A stretch of DNA of 64,000 nucleotides from Ravibacter arvi (GCF_039540405.1 NZ_BAABEY010000031.1:1-64000), one strand, 5' to 3'. Counted from the first letter of the stretch, positions 26,835-36,069 are shown. Made by a program: numbers and translations. The notes: a model not told the origin generated them from the letters alone.

Positions 26835-27703
26835 TAAGCAATAAACTCGTAAGTGGCTTCCCCGTTTTTGATGTCAAATCTGAGAAAGCCTCTCGGGCCG
26901 TGCCGCTCTCCTTTCCATGACGGCCGGCCGGCTACTGCACCGCCAGTGATAAAATGCGTCTTTCCTTCAATATTAAGGTCTTCGAACCAATGAAGATGGC
27001 CTTGAAGCACCAGTTTAAGGCGATGATTTTTAAAAGCTTCCAAAAGAGCATCCCGGTTACGCACAAGCGGTTTTCCGGACCCACCGCCTGCTGCAGGGTA
27101 GATGTCGCCATAAGCGGTTACCAGCGGAATGTGCACCACAAGTACGACGGGAGCGTCCGCCGGCACCCGGCTGAGCTCCTCTTTCAGCCAGGACATCTGC
27201 CGGTCATCGACATTACCGATGTAAGCCTGGTTTTCTACGTCCAGCACGTTGAGGACAAAAAAGTGCCAGCCCTTGTGACGGAACGTATAATAAGTAGCGC
27301 CGAGGTATCTTTCATACATCCCGGTCTTATAGTCCGGGTGATTGCTGTCCTCCGGACTTTCCTTATAAATACCGAACAATTCGTGATTCCCGACGGTATT
27401 GTACACCGGTTTACCGAATCGCTTGCTTTGCTCCACATAAAACCGGAAGAGTGAGTCACCTTTTGCCTGGTTACCACGCATGACGTCGAAGACCTGGTCC
27501 CCGCCGGAGAGCACAAAATCGGGATCGATTTCACGCACTTTGCGGACCGCTTTCGAAAAAGCATTGGCAGCAACCGAATCCGGCCGGAGGTGTATATCGG
27601 TCAGGAAGACAAAGGAAAAATCGTCGCCTTTTTTCTGCCCGTAAGCGGTAAAACCGAAGAGAAATGCAAAAAGCAGCAAAGAGATTTTCAGATGGCAGCG
27701 CAT
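26825..27703 (-). CDS. Secreted calcineurin-like metallophosphoesterase
   Basis: 292 residues from ATG 27703 (signal peptide about 1-22, ending FTAYGQ); the longer open frame is only translated repeat. Metal-binding blocks in order: FLTDIHLRP (D, H), SGGDQVFD (D), VGNHELFG (N, H), VVHIPL (H), LQGHLHWF (H, H). Substrate unknown; such proteins act on nucleotides, phosphodiesters or phospholipids. C-terminal residues and stop come from repeat B; leader is repeat C. Confidence 0.88.
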   Translation of the reverse strand: MRCHLKISLLLFAFLFGFTAYGQKKGDDFSFVFLTDIHLRPDSVAANAFSKAVRKVREIDPDFVLSGGDQVFDVMRGNQAKGDSLFRFYVEQSKRFGKPVYNTVGNHELFGIYKESPEDSNHPDYKTGMYERYLGATYYTFRHKGWHFFVLNVLDVENQAYIGNVDDRQMSWLKEELSRVPADAPVVLVVHIPLVTAYGDIYPAAGGGSGKPLVRNRDALLEAFKNHRLKLVLQGHLHWFEDLNIEGKTHFITGGAVAGRPSWKGERHGPRGFLRFDIKNGEATYEFIAYEG

Positions 27704-27715
27704 GATGAGCGGATA

Positions 27716-27837
27716 GGGGTGAGGTATAAGGGGTGAGGTATAAGGGGTGAGGTATAAGGGGTGAGGTATGAGGTATGAGGTATGAGGTGTGAAAAGATAG
27801 GGGACTACCCATACGTTATCTCTCACACCTCACACCT
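27716..27837. repeat. Heptad inverted-repeat element, locus C (largest)
   Basis: Three 14-bp units GAGGTAT-AAGGGGT, then GAGGTAT three times and GAGGTGT; after a ~27-nt loop, the right arm TCTCACACCTCACACCT. It fills the gap between the phosphoesterase start (27703) and the alaS stop (27840). Confidence 0.85.
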
Positions 27838-27839
27838 GA

Positions 27840-30524
27840 TCAAAACGATTTCCGGCCTTTTGCCAGCGCACGGTCGAGTCCTTCCGGATCGGAGCCGCCG
27901 GCGGTTGCAAAGAACGGTTGGCCGCCGCCGCCGCCTTTTATTTCCTTTGCCAGTTCTTTTACCAGGTTACCGGCATGTAGATTGGCCTCTTTCACCAGTT
28001 CTTCGGCAATATAAACCGATAAAAACGGTTTGCCCGCGATGATTGTTCCCAGGACAGCAATCAGGTTGGGGACTTCGTCTTTCAGTTCATAAGACAGCTT
28101 TTTGAGTGCATCTGCATGGGCTACGTCGACCTGGCTGACGACCAGGTTAAAGGTGCTATTATCTTCAACACTATCCAGCAGCTGTTTTTTGGTAACCTGC
28201 AGTTTTTCATTCTCAAGCGTTTCCACTTTTTTAAGGAGCGACGCCCGCTCTTCGAGCAGCAATTGCGCCTGCCTTACCACGTCTGAAGGGTTACGCAGCA
28301 ATTCTTTCAGCGCGGAAAGCGTATGCTCCTGTTCCCTGAGGAGCCGGAAAGCAGCGTCGCCGGCAACTGCTTCCACGCGGCGGATACCGGCGGAAACCGA
28401 GCCCTCAGAGGTGAACTTGAACAAGCCGATTTCACCCGTTGCCGGTACGTGGGTTCCGCCGCAAAGCTCGACCGAAAAACCGGGTTCGAAGGTGATTACG
28501 CGGACAAAATCACCGTATTTCTCCCCAAAAGTGGCGGTGGCACCCGCATCAAGCGCCTGCTGTATGGGCACGTTTCGTTTTTCGTCCAACAGAATATTCT
28601 GTCTTATCTTCTGGTTTACGACGTCTTCAATCCGCTCCAGTTCCTCCTGGCTCACCTTGGTGAAATGGGAGAAGTCGAAACGCAGCACCTGGTCGTCAAG
28701 GTAAGAACCCTTTTGGGTAATATGGGGGCCGAGTACCGAACGCATAGCCGCGAGCATGAGGTGCGTGGCGGTATGGTGGCCTTCAATTTTTGAACGTCGC
28801 TGCCGGTCCACCGTCGCCTGTACGGAGACAGCCTGTTTCAGAATATCGTCCAGGTTGTCATCGGTGGAAATATGGATAAAAAGGTCGTTTTCTTTTTTGG
28901 TATCCGCAACCCGGATAGTCCGGCCATCGCCGGTCCCGCCGGAAATCGTCAGGGTTCCCTGGTCGCCGACCTGTCCGCCCATTTCAGCGTAAAATGGCGT
29001 TTGGTCGAGCACGATATGATATTCATTCCCGGCTTTCGTTTTTACCTTTCTGAATTTCAGGATCAGGGCAACCGAGTCCAGCGCATCGTAGCCAATGAAA
29101 TCGGTAGCTTCGGAATCTCTCAGCTCAATCCAGTCGGTAGCTTCTTTTGCTGCATCCTGGCGAGAGCGTTTTTTTTGCTCCGCGAGTGCGAGGTCGTACC
29201 CCTGGTGATCGATTTCCAGACCTTTTTCCCGGGCGATAAGTGCGGTAAGGTCGACGGGGAAACCGAACGTATCGCTAAGTTCAAACGCTTCTTCGCCGCC
29301 GATGGTATCTTTTCCCTCCGCGTTCAATTGTGCGGTAACTGCATCCAGCCGTTTCAAACCGGCTTCCAGCGTCCTTAGAAAGCTTTTTTCTTCTTCCAGG
29401 ATGACATTCCCGACAAAATCCCGCTGGCGGAAGAGCTCGGGGAACACATCGGCGAATTGTTCGGCAAGAGCCGGTATCAGCTTGTGGAAGAACGGTTCCT
29501 GGAGCCCCAGGTTGGAATAGCCGTAACGGACGGCCCGGCGCAAAATACGCCTGATAACATAGCCGGCCTTTGCGTTACCGGGAAGTTGCCCGTCGGAAAT
29601 GGCGAAAGCAACGGCCCTGATATGGTCTGCGATTACACGAAGCGCTACATTCACCCGGTTTTGTTCGGGGGAGATTGCGGCGCCGGGGTTTTCGAATTCC
29701 GATAAATATTTTTTGCCGGAGAGGGCTTCAAGAATTTGGATAGCAGGCTTGAAGATGTCCGTGTCATAGTTTGATTTTTTTCCCTGGATGGCCATGCAGA
29801 GCCGCTCGAATCCCATACCGGTATCGACATGGCGCGCGGGTAAGGGGATCAGGCTTCCATCGGCCTTCCTTTCAAACTGCATGAAAACAAGGTTCCATAT
29901 TTCAACTACCTGCGGGTGGTCCTGGTTGACAAGCGATTTGCCGCTCACCTCGTCTACCTCCGCCTGGGAGCGGATGTCAACGTGGATTTCGGAGCAAGGG
30001 CCGCAGGGGCCGGTGTCACCCATTTCCCAGAAATTATCTTTTTTGCTACCCAATACGATCCTGTCTTCGCCGGTGATCTCTTTCCACAGGTCCCAGGCCT
30101 CCTGGTCGAAAGGCGTTCCGTCTCTTTCGTCTCCTTGAAAAACAGATACGTACAAACGGTCTTTCGGCAGCTTATATACTTCCGTCAACAGTTCCCACGC
30201 CCACTGGATGGCTTCTTTTTTAAAATAGTCGCCGAATGACCAGTTCCCCAGCATTTCGAACATCGTATGATGGTAGGTATCGAAACCCACATCTTCGAGG
30301 TCGTTGTGCTTGCCCGACACGCGCAGGCATTTTTGAGTATCCGCGATCCGTTTGGCGGGCGGTGTTCCGTTGCCCAGGAAAAAGTCTTTGAATTGTGCCA
30401 TCCCCGAGTTATTGAACATCAGGGTCGGGTCATTCTTGGCTACCAATGGAGCCGATGGAACGATGAGGTGTGATTTACCCCGGAAAAAGTCCAGGAAAGT
30501 TTGCCGTATCTGTTGGGATGTCAT
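27840..30524 (-). CDS. alaS: Alanine-tRNA ligase
   Basis: 894 residues, usual length about 870-890. Class II aminoacylation domain with FHTMFEMLGNWSFGDYFKKEA; the editing domain has the zinc sites HHTATH and CGGTHV; the C-terminal DHHA1-like domain has GGGGGQP. It charges tRNA-Ala and hydrolyses mischarged Ser/Gly. Starts 60 nt after a predicted start of transcription; its stop directly touches repeat C. Confidence 0.98.
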   Translation of the reverse strand: MTSQQIRQTFLDFFRGKSHLIVPSAPLVAKNDPTLMFNNSGMAQFKDFFLGNGTPPAKRIADTQKCLRVSGKHNDLEDVGFDTYHHTMFEMLGNWSFGDYFKKEAIQWAWELLTEVYKLPKDRLYVSVFQGDERDGTPFDQEAWDLWKEITGEDRIVLGSKKDNFWEMGDTGPCGPCSEIHVDIRSQAEVDEVSGKSLVNQDHPQVVEIWNLVFMQFERKADGSLIPLPARHVDTGMGFERLCMAIQGKKSNYDTDIFKPAIQILEALSGKKYLSEFENPGAAISPEQNRVNVALRVIADHIRAVAFAISDGQLPGNAKAGYVIRRILRRAVRYGYSNLGLQEPFFHKLIPALAEQFADVFPELFRQRDFVGNVILEEEKSFLRTLEAGLKRLDAVTAQLNAEGKDTIGGEEAFELSDTFGFPVDLTALIAREKGLEIDHQGYDLALAEQKKRSRQDAAKEATDWIELRDSEATDFIGYDALDSVALILKFRKVKTKAGNEYHIVLDQTPFYAEMGGQVGDQGTLTISGGTGDGRTIRVADTKKENDLFIHISTDDNLDDILKQAVSVQATVDRQRRSKIEGHHTATHLMLAAMRSVLGPHITQKGSYLDDQVLRFDFSHFTKVSQEELERIEDVVNQKIRQNILLDEKRNVPIQQALDAGATATFGEKYGDFVRVITFEPGFSVELCGGTHVPATGEIGLFKFTSEGSVSAGIRRVEAVAGDAAFRLLREQEHTLSALKELLRNPSDVVRQAQLLLEERASLLKKVETLENEKLQVTKKQLLDSVEDNSTFNLVVSQVDVAHADALKKLSYELKDEVPNLIAVLGTIIAGKPFLSVYIAEELVKEANLHAGNLVKELAKEIKGGGGGQPFFATAGGSDPEGLDRALAKGRKSF

Positions 30525-30592
30525 AAATCCGTTCTAATGAAAAAACCTGTAAAGCCGGTTTGTCAGGCGACATAATCAACCGGAAAACCGCG

Positions 30593-30624
30593 CAAATCTA
30601 GCGATTTTGTGCGGGATTTACCAA
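30593..30624 (-). promoter_or_regulatory. Promoter of alaS
   Basis: Minus strand TTG (30624-30622), 21-bp spacer, TAGATTTG (30600-30593). Good match to the Bacteroidota consensus; leader about 60 nt. Confidence 0.55.
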
Positions 30625-30720
30625 GCTGGGAAAGGTGGTGGGACAAGCGCGCCGACCGGCCTTCAAGCGCTGTCGTACAAACTTCACCGTTGAAAAACCC
30701 GATTGCATTGAATAATGGCA

Positions 30721-30728
30721 TAAATTTG
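30721..30728 (+). promoter_or_regulatory. Putative -7 box of pgi
   Basis: TAAATTTG, 31 bases before the pgi ATG. The nearest TTG upstream is 15 bp away, closer than the usual 19-21, so this is tentative. Confidence 0.35.
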
Positions 30729-30759
30729 CGTTTAATATCAAACATGTATGTGAATCGTT

Positions 30760-32409
30760 ATGCTCCAATCCATCCCGTTCGACCAGACGGCTTCGTTTAA
30801 AAAGCTGAAGACGCACCATAAAACCATTTCGAAGGTACACCTGAAAGAACTGTTCGAGGAAGATCCAAACCGTTTTAAGAAATTTTCAATTCGCCTGGGT
30901 GATATAGTTTTCGATTATTCCAAGAACCGGATCAATGGTCGTACCAGGGGGTATCTGCTGCAGCTGGCTGAGGAAGTTGGGTTGAGCGACGCCATTGAAA
31001 AGATGTTCACCGGCGACAAGATCAACGCCACCGAAAACAGGTCCGTGCTGCATATCGCGTTGCGCAACCGTGCCAACACGCCGATTTTGTCAGATGGAAA
31101 AGACGTCATGCCCGATGTACAGGAGGTACTGGAGAAAATGAAAGTGTTCTCGGGAAAGGTGCGGAGCGGCGAATGGAAGGGGTATTCGGGCAAGACCATC
31201 ACGGATGTGGTAAATATCGGGATCGGCGGGAGTGACCTCGGGCCGGTTATGGTGACTGAGGCTTTGAAGCCTTACGCCAAGAAAGGTTTAAATGTGCATT
31301 TCGTTTCAAATGTGGACGGTACGCATATCGTTGAAACATTGAAACCGCTTAACCCGGAGACTACCCTGTTCCTCATCGCGTCGAAGACTTTTACGACGCA
31401 GGAAACGATGGCCAATGCCCATACGGCAAGGAAATGGTTCCTGGATAGTGCGCAGGATACAGAAGCCATCAAGAAGCATTTCGTGGCACTGTCAACCAAC
31501 CAGAAAGAAGTTGCCGCGTTCGGCATTGACACGGCCAATATGTTCGGCTTTTGGGACTGGGTAGGCGGAAGGTACTCCTTGTGGTCTGCCATCGGCCTTT
31601 CAATCGCCATTTACATCGGTTTCCAGAACTTCGAGCAACTGTTGCTGGGCGCATACGAAGCCGATCAGCATTTCAGGACCACTAAACCGGATAAGAATAT
31701 TCCTGTAATAATGGGTTTGCTGGGAGTTTGGTACAATAATTTCTTCGGAGCCCAATCTCATGCCATTCTGCCTTACGACCAGTACATGCACCGTTTCGCC
31801 GCATATTTCCAGCAAGGTGATATGGAAAGCAACGGCAAGTATGTAGGCCGGGATGGCAAGCCGGTAGATTACCAGACAGGACCGGTGATCTGGGGAGAAC
31901 CCGGTACGAATGGTCAGCACGCGTTTTATCAATTGATCCACCAGGGTACCAAGTTAATTCCTGCTGACTTTATAGCGCCGGCGGTAAGCCATAACCCGAC
32001 CGGCGATCATCACGCTATGTTGCTGTCCAATTTCTTTGCCCAGACCGAGGCCCTGATGAACGGAAAGACTGCAGAGGAGGTGCGTGCCGAGTTGAAAAAC
32101 TCCGGAAAGACACAGGAGGAAATTGATTTCATTACGCCGTTCAAGGTATTTGAAGGCAACAGGCCAACGAACTCGTTCCTGGTGAAGAAAATTACGCCGA
32201 AGACGCTGGGTACGCTGATCGCGCTTTATGAGCACAAGATTTTTGTTCAGGGTATTATCTGGAACATTTTCAGCTTTGATCAGTGGGGCGTTGAGCTCGG
32301 CAAGCAGCTAGCCAACAAAATTTATCCGGAGCTGAAAAGCGATGCGCCGGTAGCTACCCACGATTCGTCAACCAACGGGTTGATTAACCAGTATAAGCGC
32401 TGGCGGTAG
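30760..32409 (+). CDS. pgi: Glucose-6-phosphate isomerase
   Basis: 549 residues, standard long form. NIGIGGSDLGPVMVTEAL, the VDGTHIVETLKPLNPETTLF block with ASKTFTTQET (phosphate site), WDWVGGRYSLWSAIGL signature and the C-terminal FSFDQWGVELGKQLA signature with the active-site Lys. It interconverts glucose 6-phosphate and fructose 6-phosphate. Last core gene before the accessory island. Confidence 0.98.
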   Translation: MLQSIPFDQTASFKKLKTHHKTISKVHLKELFEEDPNRFKKFSIRLGDIVFDYSKNRINGRTRGYLLQLAEEVGLSDAIEKMFTGDKINATENRSVLHIALRNRANTPILSDGKDVMPDVQEVLEKMKVFSGKVRSGEWKGYSGKTITDVVNIGIGGSDLGPVMVTEALKPYAKKGLNVHFVSNVDGTHIVETLKPLNPETTLFLIASKTFTTQETMANAHTARKWFLDSAQDTEAIKKHFVALSTNQKEVAAFGIDTANMFGFWDWVGGRYSLWSAIGLSIAIYIGFQNFEQLLLGAYEADQHFRTTKPDKNIPVIMGLLGVWYNNFFGAQSHAILPYDQYMHRFAAYFQQGDMESNGKYVGRDGKPVDYQTGPVIWGEPGTNGQHAFYQLIHQGTKLIPADFIAPAVSHNPTGDHHAMLLSNFFAQTEALMNGKTAEEVRAELKNSGKTQEEIDFITPFKVFEGNRPTNSFLVKKITPKTLGTLIALYEHKIFVQGIIWNIFSFDQWGVELGKQLANKIYPELKSDAPVATHDSSTNGLINQYKRWR

Positions 32410-32433
32410 CCGGGGATTTTGTTAAAGAATGTT

Positions 32434-32459
32434 GAGGCCGGTAACCCCGGCCTCTTTTT
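32434..32459 (+). terminator. Intrinsic terminator of pgi
   Basis: GAGGCCGG, loop TAACC(C), CCGGCCTC, then TTTTT. It begins 24 bp after the pgi stop. Strong GC stem and U-run. Confidence 0.85.
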
Positions 32460-33075
32460 GTGTGTCAGGCATGTTCTATATCCGTTGTTCGGTTAGAATA
32501 TTCGCTTTAAGCCTTTGCAGCATTTACGCGTTGCCTATTGAACAAAAAGTCATGGCCCGGTATCACGCCCACCTGAAACAAAAACACCCGCGAAAAATTA
32601 ACCGAACTTATCCGCTTAGAGCGACTTACGAAAGGTTGTTCTAGCTTTCGTAAAGTGAAAATTCTCCAGGACCGCCTCCCATTTTGACGGGCTTGTCTAT
32701 AAAACACCCGAAATTATCAGACCCTGTAAAAAGAACCCGAGAGTACACAAGCAGCCTAAAAAACACTATATGACGTGTAAAAAATTGTGGAAAATCTTAA
32801 GTAAACGACATTGGATACTGGAGTTCTTGTTTGTTGATCGTATTTGTTCCCTATTAGCGTTTCGCTTTTTCAGGTGGGGTTTTGCCGTCTCATGGTGCCA
32901 AATTCCGCACCATGAAAACCTTCATAATGAAAGGCGCTACATTTTCCGACCTCCCCAAATGAGATTCGGCTTGATTTGACTACGACTATCCCTGTCGTCA
33001 GTCAGCCACGAAGGTAAATGTGGGGGAAGGGAGGAAAAACGGGATTTTGTACATTTATATTTTTTAAAGGGATAT
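32460..33075. other. Gene-free stretch at the left edge of the island
   Basis: No supported gene. A perfect 8-bp stem hairpin, CATGGTGC, loop 8, GCACCATG, is at 32891-32914 without a U-run. Composition turns AT-rich from about 32700 on. No tRNA or attachment-like direct repeat was seen here. Confidence 0.5.
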
Positions 33076-33966
33076 ATGAAAAAAGATGACATCATAGAAT
33101 ACTTTGTAGCAAGAGGAGCAGAAATTGCAGGGACTGCATCTACTGGGTTGTTATCTGGCATAGTAGATGGCGCACCTGGGATATTTCTCGGAGCCATTCA
33201 TGGTACATTGATAACTGAAGTGTTTAAGAAAGTAGGCAAGGAGCTACGCTCCAGGGCTGTTGGTGACAGAGAAATGATGAGAGCTGGGGCAGCTTTTACT
33301 TTTGCACTTGAGAAAATATCATCAAAGATTGAGGCTGGAGAGCAGGTTCGGTCTGACGACTTCTTTGAGGATTTGGAGTATAGTCGCTCAGCTTCCACTG
33401 AAATATTGGAAGCAATCCTCCAATTTTCTCAGAATGAATACGAGGAAATGAAAGTCAGGCATTTGGGTTACCTATTGGGAAGTATATATTTTGATACGTC
33501 AATTGATCGAGGTAGGGCCAATTTCCTTGTCCGGCTGGCAGAACGATTGTCGTTTAGACAGCTATGTCTAATTCAAATTTTTTCAAATACCGAAAAATAT
33601 CAACTCTTTGAAAAATATGTACCGCCTGTTATAAATGATTGGTTCCAAGGGAGATATCTTCAAACAATCAATCCGCACAACTTAATTTACCCGTCAAAAA
33701 GCTATGCGATGTATAGCGTATTAAGTGATAGGAAGATGTTGTTAATCCACAAACCGGACTTAGAAATTGAGATTAACGAGTTAAAGAGCCTTTCAGTTAT
33801 CGATGATGAACATCCACATTCTCCAGTGGGATATTCAAGTGTTAAGCTCTCATCTATTGGTTCATGGTTAAACACCACTATGTATTTGGATCAGATAGAA
33901 GGCGAGGAGCTAGAAAAGATTTCATCACTTCTAAGATACAAGGAGCAGCCGTACAGTTCTTTTTAA
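33076..33966 (+). CDS. Unrecognised protein with glycine-rich hydrophobic N-terminus
   Basis: 296 residues, AT-rich codon use unlike the neighbours. Residues about 13-55 form a small-residue-rich hydrophobic stretch (GTASTGLLSGIVDGAPGIF), like a glycine-zipper membrane segment. A helical middle follows: ASTEILEAILQFSQNEYEE, RHLGYLLGSIYFDTSIDRG, ANFLVRLAERLSFRQLCLI. From memory, this layout resembles uncharacterised proteins of mobile and defence islands, but I cannot name a family. The C-terminal ~100 residues look like a separate beta-rich domain. A lone gene; role unknown, an abortive-infection type effector is possible. Confidence 0.75.
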   Translation: MKKDDIIEYFVARGAEIAGTASTGLLSGIVDGAPGIFLGAIHGTLITEVFKKVGKELRSRAVGDREMMRAGAAFTFALEKISSKIEAGEQVRSDDFFEDLEYSRSASTEILEAILQFSQNEYEEMKVRHLGYLLGSIYFDTSIDRGRANFLVRLAERLSFRQLCLIQIFSNTEKYQLFEKYVPPVINDWFQGRYLQTINPHNLIYPSKSYAMYSVLSDRKMLLIHKPDLEIEINELKSLSVIDDEHPHSPVGYSSVKLSSIGSWLNTTMYLDQIEGEELEKISSLLRYKEQPYSSF

Positions 33967-34079
33967 AGTTTGCACTCTTTTAATGAAGTACAGATTCGAT
34001 GGACACTCGATCAATTTTATCCCCTTAAATTGGCGACGAGTAACAAGTCGAAAATTCTATTTTCTTTGTATTTTGTTAA

Positions 34080-34219
34080 GGGCACCTCTAGAAATCAAAA
34101 CAACTAGAAAATTTGCTTAAAATTGATTATTTTTAGTCATGAAAAAATCAAGAGACACAGGGGTTTCGGGTTCTTTAATCAGGATATACGTTTGAGCAGA
34201 CTGACTCAGTTAGGCGATA
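34080..34219 (+). mobile_element. Left-end relic of an IS5-type insertion sequence
   Basis: Begins with the terminal repeat GGGCACCTCTAGAAA. After TATTTTTAGTC it holds the N-terminus of a transposase: the ATG at about 34140 is frame-shifted, but KIKRHRGFGFFNQDIRLSRL and TQLGD can be read (compare the FFDQDIRLS of the relic at 35308-35779). Homology stops at about 34219, exactly where the minus-strand gene 34206-34757 ends. No right end seen. Confidence 0.7.
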
Positions 34220-34757
34220 AATCCTGTTCGAGGTATTCTATCAATGTTAAAATAATAAGATCAGTCATTTCGTCATTACTTAAGCCATTCCACAAAGGTT
34301 CTAGGTTATCGTTTACTGTTAAAATAACTGGATCGTTAGTAGGTAAAGTAATTTGACTTAGAGAATTATCACATTGTAAACAGCAAATACGAAAGCTTTC
34401 CAACCACCCTCTATCATCGCTGTATTCTTCATAGTCGTTATCATCTAAATCCTGGTAGTATTTATTGGTATACATTAATCCCAAACTAGTACATCCATCT
34501 AATGTGAGTAGACATCCCTTTGCGTTCAGGTTTGGATCTACTAAAGGCATGTCATACTCGCTATTGATGCTCCCAAATTTTGCACGAATTTTCTTGAAAC
34601 CATTTTCTTTTAGAATATCTACCTTATACTTTAAAGTATCACATAATGAAGTAAAAAGAGGGTACTTGTAGGCGGTTTTAAGAAATTCATTCCTCTTTGT
34701 TTTTAATTCTTCTTTCTCCTTAATACTTTTCAGTCGCCTTATGAAATCATTGTTCAT
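34206..34757 (-). CDS. Unrecognised acidic protein, 3' end within an IS relic
   Basis: 183 residues, AT-rich. Basic helical N-terminus (FIRRLKSIKEKEELKTKRNE), middle with KKIRAKFGSINSEYDMP, an acidic patch DLDDNDYEEYSDDRG, then ICCLQC. The last five codons (LSPN-stop) run into the IS5-type relic, so the natural C-terminus may have been cut off by the insertion. Function unknown. The next gene upstream on this strand (34946-35212) is 190 bp away; they may form a pair. Confidence 0.65.
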   Translation of the reverse strand: MNNDFIRRLKSIKEKEELKTKRNEFLKTAYKYPLFTSLCDTLKYKVDILKENGFKKIRAKFGSINSEYDMPLVDPNLNAKGCLLTLDGCTSLGLMYTNKYYQDLDDNDYEEYSDDRGWLESFRICCLQCDNSLSQITLPTNDPVILTVNDNLEPLWNGLSNDEMTDLIILTLIEYLEQDLSPN

Positions 34758-34945
34758 ATTTATATTGCATTTTTGCTTGAGCCTCTCCTTTTGATGTTTT
34801 TAATAAGAGCCGATCTTAAATTTTGCTTGATATTTCTTTTATCAAACTCGAATTTCGATATTTTTAAACAATTAAAGTAAAATTATAGTTTCTGATACTT
34901 TGTAGTTAATTATTTAAAAACGTAATTTTATAGGAGACCTTGCAA

Positions 34946-35212
34946 TTACTTTTCGAAATTGAACTTTGATCTAATAGTAACTACAAGCCTGTTCAAATCA
35001 TCTCCTATATGCTGAGGTGACCCAAAAGGAAATTGATCCATGAAAGTAGCGAACTCATGGCTAAATTCTTCTTGAACTAAATTTTCAATCTCTGCGTTGT
35101 TTGAGATGATTTTTTTCACATCATTAACTATAGAATGTCTCTTACTAAGATCCGAATCGACATCTTCTTTTAAAGCAACTATTTTTTTGTAATCAGAAAA
35201 TATATTTTCCAT
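34946..35212 (-). CDS. Unrecognised small protein
   Basis: 88 residues, AT-rich, mainly helical and charged (KKIVALKEDVDSDLSKRHS), with EEFSHEFATFMDQFPFGSPQ near the end. No domain recognised. Lies between the IS relics, same strand as 34206-34757. Small size and pairing could fit an immunity or antitoxin partner, but nothing shows this directly. Confidence 0.55.
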   Translation of the reverse strand: MENIFSDYKKIVALKEDVDSDLSKRHSIVNDVKKIISNNAEIENLVQEEFSHEFATFMDQFPFGSPQHIGDDLNRLVVTIRSKFNFEK

Positions 35213-35307
35213 TATGATAAAAAGGATTTATGTTTGATTAATCGTAAACAAAATATTCGATCTATGAGTTTATTTTAACCAAAAATATTGACAAGGCATA
35301 GAGTAAT

Positions 35308-35779
35308 GGGAACCTCTATAAACTTCTTTTTCTCTCGCACCTCTTTTTGTGAAACTTATTTCAATCCGTTCTTTTAGGAGTTGCTACGAGGTTGGCCGAA
35401 GGGATATTTGTATAACTATCTAATAATGAGATATTTGATTGTTTTCTTCTTTATTGTATGGGCACAATTATCCTCTCGCAACACTCAATAGCTGAATTTT
35501 TCTGAACATCTGGGCGGCCGGTGCCGTTGTAAGTCAAATTCATAAGACCAATGATGCCTTCCATGCGTTTTTTGCCAATGTTGTAGAGATACATCCCATT
35601 CATGGAGTTCTCCATAAAACCGAATATATGCTCAATCCGAGATCTGACCCTGGATTTTTCGACTTAAACGTATATCCTGGTCGAAGAATCCGTAATCTCT
35701 ATGTCTTTTGAATTTTTTCATGACTAAAAATACAAAAAATCATCGAGAAATGACGAATTTCTAGTTTATAGAGATGCCC
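35308..35779 (-). mobile_element. 472-bp deletion derivative of an IS5-type element with terminal repeats and TSD
   Basis: Ends are GGGAACCTCTATAAAC (35308-35323) and GTTTATAGAGATGCCC (35764-35779); the inverted repeats match at 14 of 16 positions. A TAAT duplication flanks it on both sides (35304-35307 and 35780-35783). Inside, the transposase N-terminus is joined to the C-terminus with the middle lost. It is MITE-like: it kept its ends and could be mobilised by a full-length relative. Confidence 0.8.
35451..35721 (-). pseudogene. Internally deleted IS5-family transposase
   Basis: ATG at 35721: KKFKRHRDYGFFDQDIRLSR, then a frame change and directly RSRIEHIFGFMENSMNGMYL, IGKKRMEGIIGLMNLTYN and a stop at 35451. 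N- and C-terminal blocks fit IS5-type DDE transposases; the catalytic middle is missing. Confidence 0.8.
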
Positions 35780-35857
35780 TAATCTCTATAAATATCTAGT
35801 ACCGGCGTTTCGTGAGCGATTTTCACACCGATTCAAGAGCGATTTATTTGGCTTTTT

Positions 35858-36054
35858 CTATCCCTCCAGGCGAATACGCCTGCCTATCGGTGTTCCTGTT
35901 ATGTACTCGTTCAGATCGTGAAAGCCGACATAGATCCGGCTGCACTCTCTCAGCGCGTAGCTGAAAGGCGTTCGTATTTCCGCGATTTGGTCAAATGCGT
36001 TCTATTCGGCATCGTCATTGTCGAAGTTAGTAATTATTTTTGTAAATCATCATC
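35858..36054 (-). pseudogene. C-terminal remnant of an unknown protein
   Basis: A minus-strand frame reads KIITNFDNDDAE, a TAG at 36002-36004, then 47 codons: NAFDQIAEIRTPFSYALREC, SRIYVGFHDLNEYITGTPIG, RRIRLEG-stop. Its protein-like composition suggests a real, decayed gene end. I do not recognise the family. Confidence 0.35.
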
Positions 36055-36069
36055 GGCATATCTATTGAT

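Noticed and set aside
27704..27826. N-terminal extension of the phosphoesterase rich in Pro-His-Thr-Ser-Tyr-Leu
   Set aside because: It is only the heptad repeat read as protein; a signal peptide starts at the ATG at 27703. The same holds for extensions at 39680-39760, 52016-52066 and 26748-26807.
26757..27837. CRISPR array
   Set aside because: Units are 7 bp in direct contact, with no 25-40 bp repeats, no spacers and no cas genes.
30563..30745. 60-aa minus frame between alaS and pgi
   Set aside because: It overlaps the alaS promoter and has no protein-like features.
32429..32644. 71-aa plus frame after pgi
   Set aside because: Starts inside the pgi terminator and has no recognisable domain or ribosome site.
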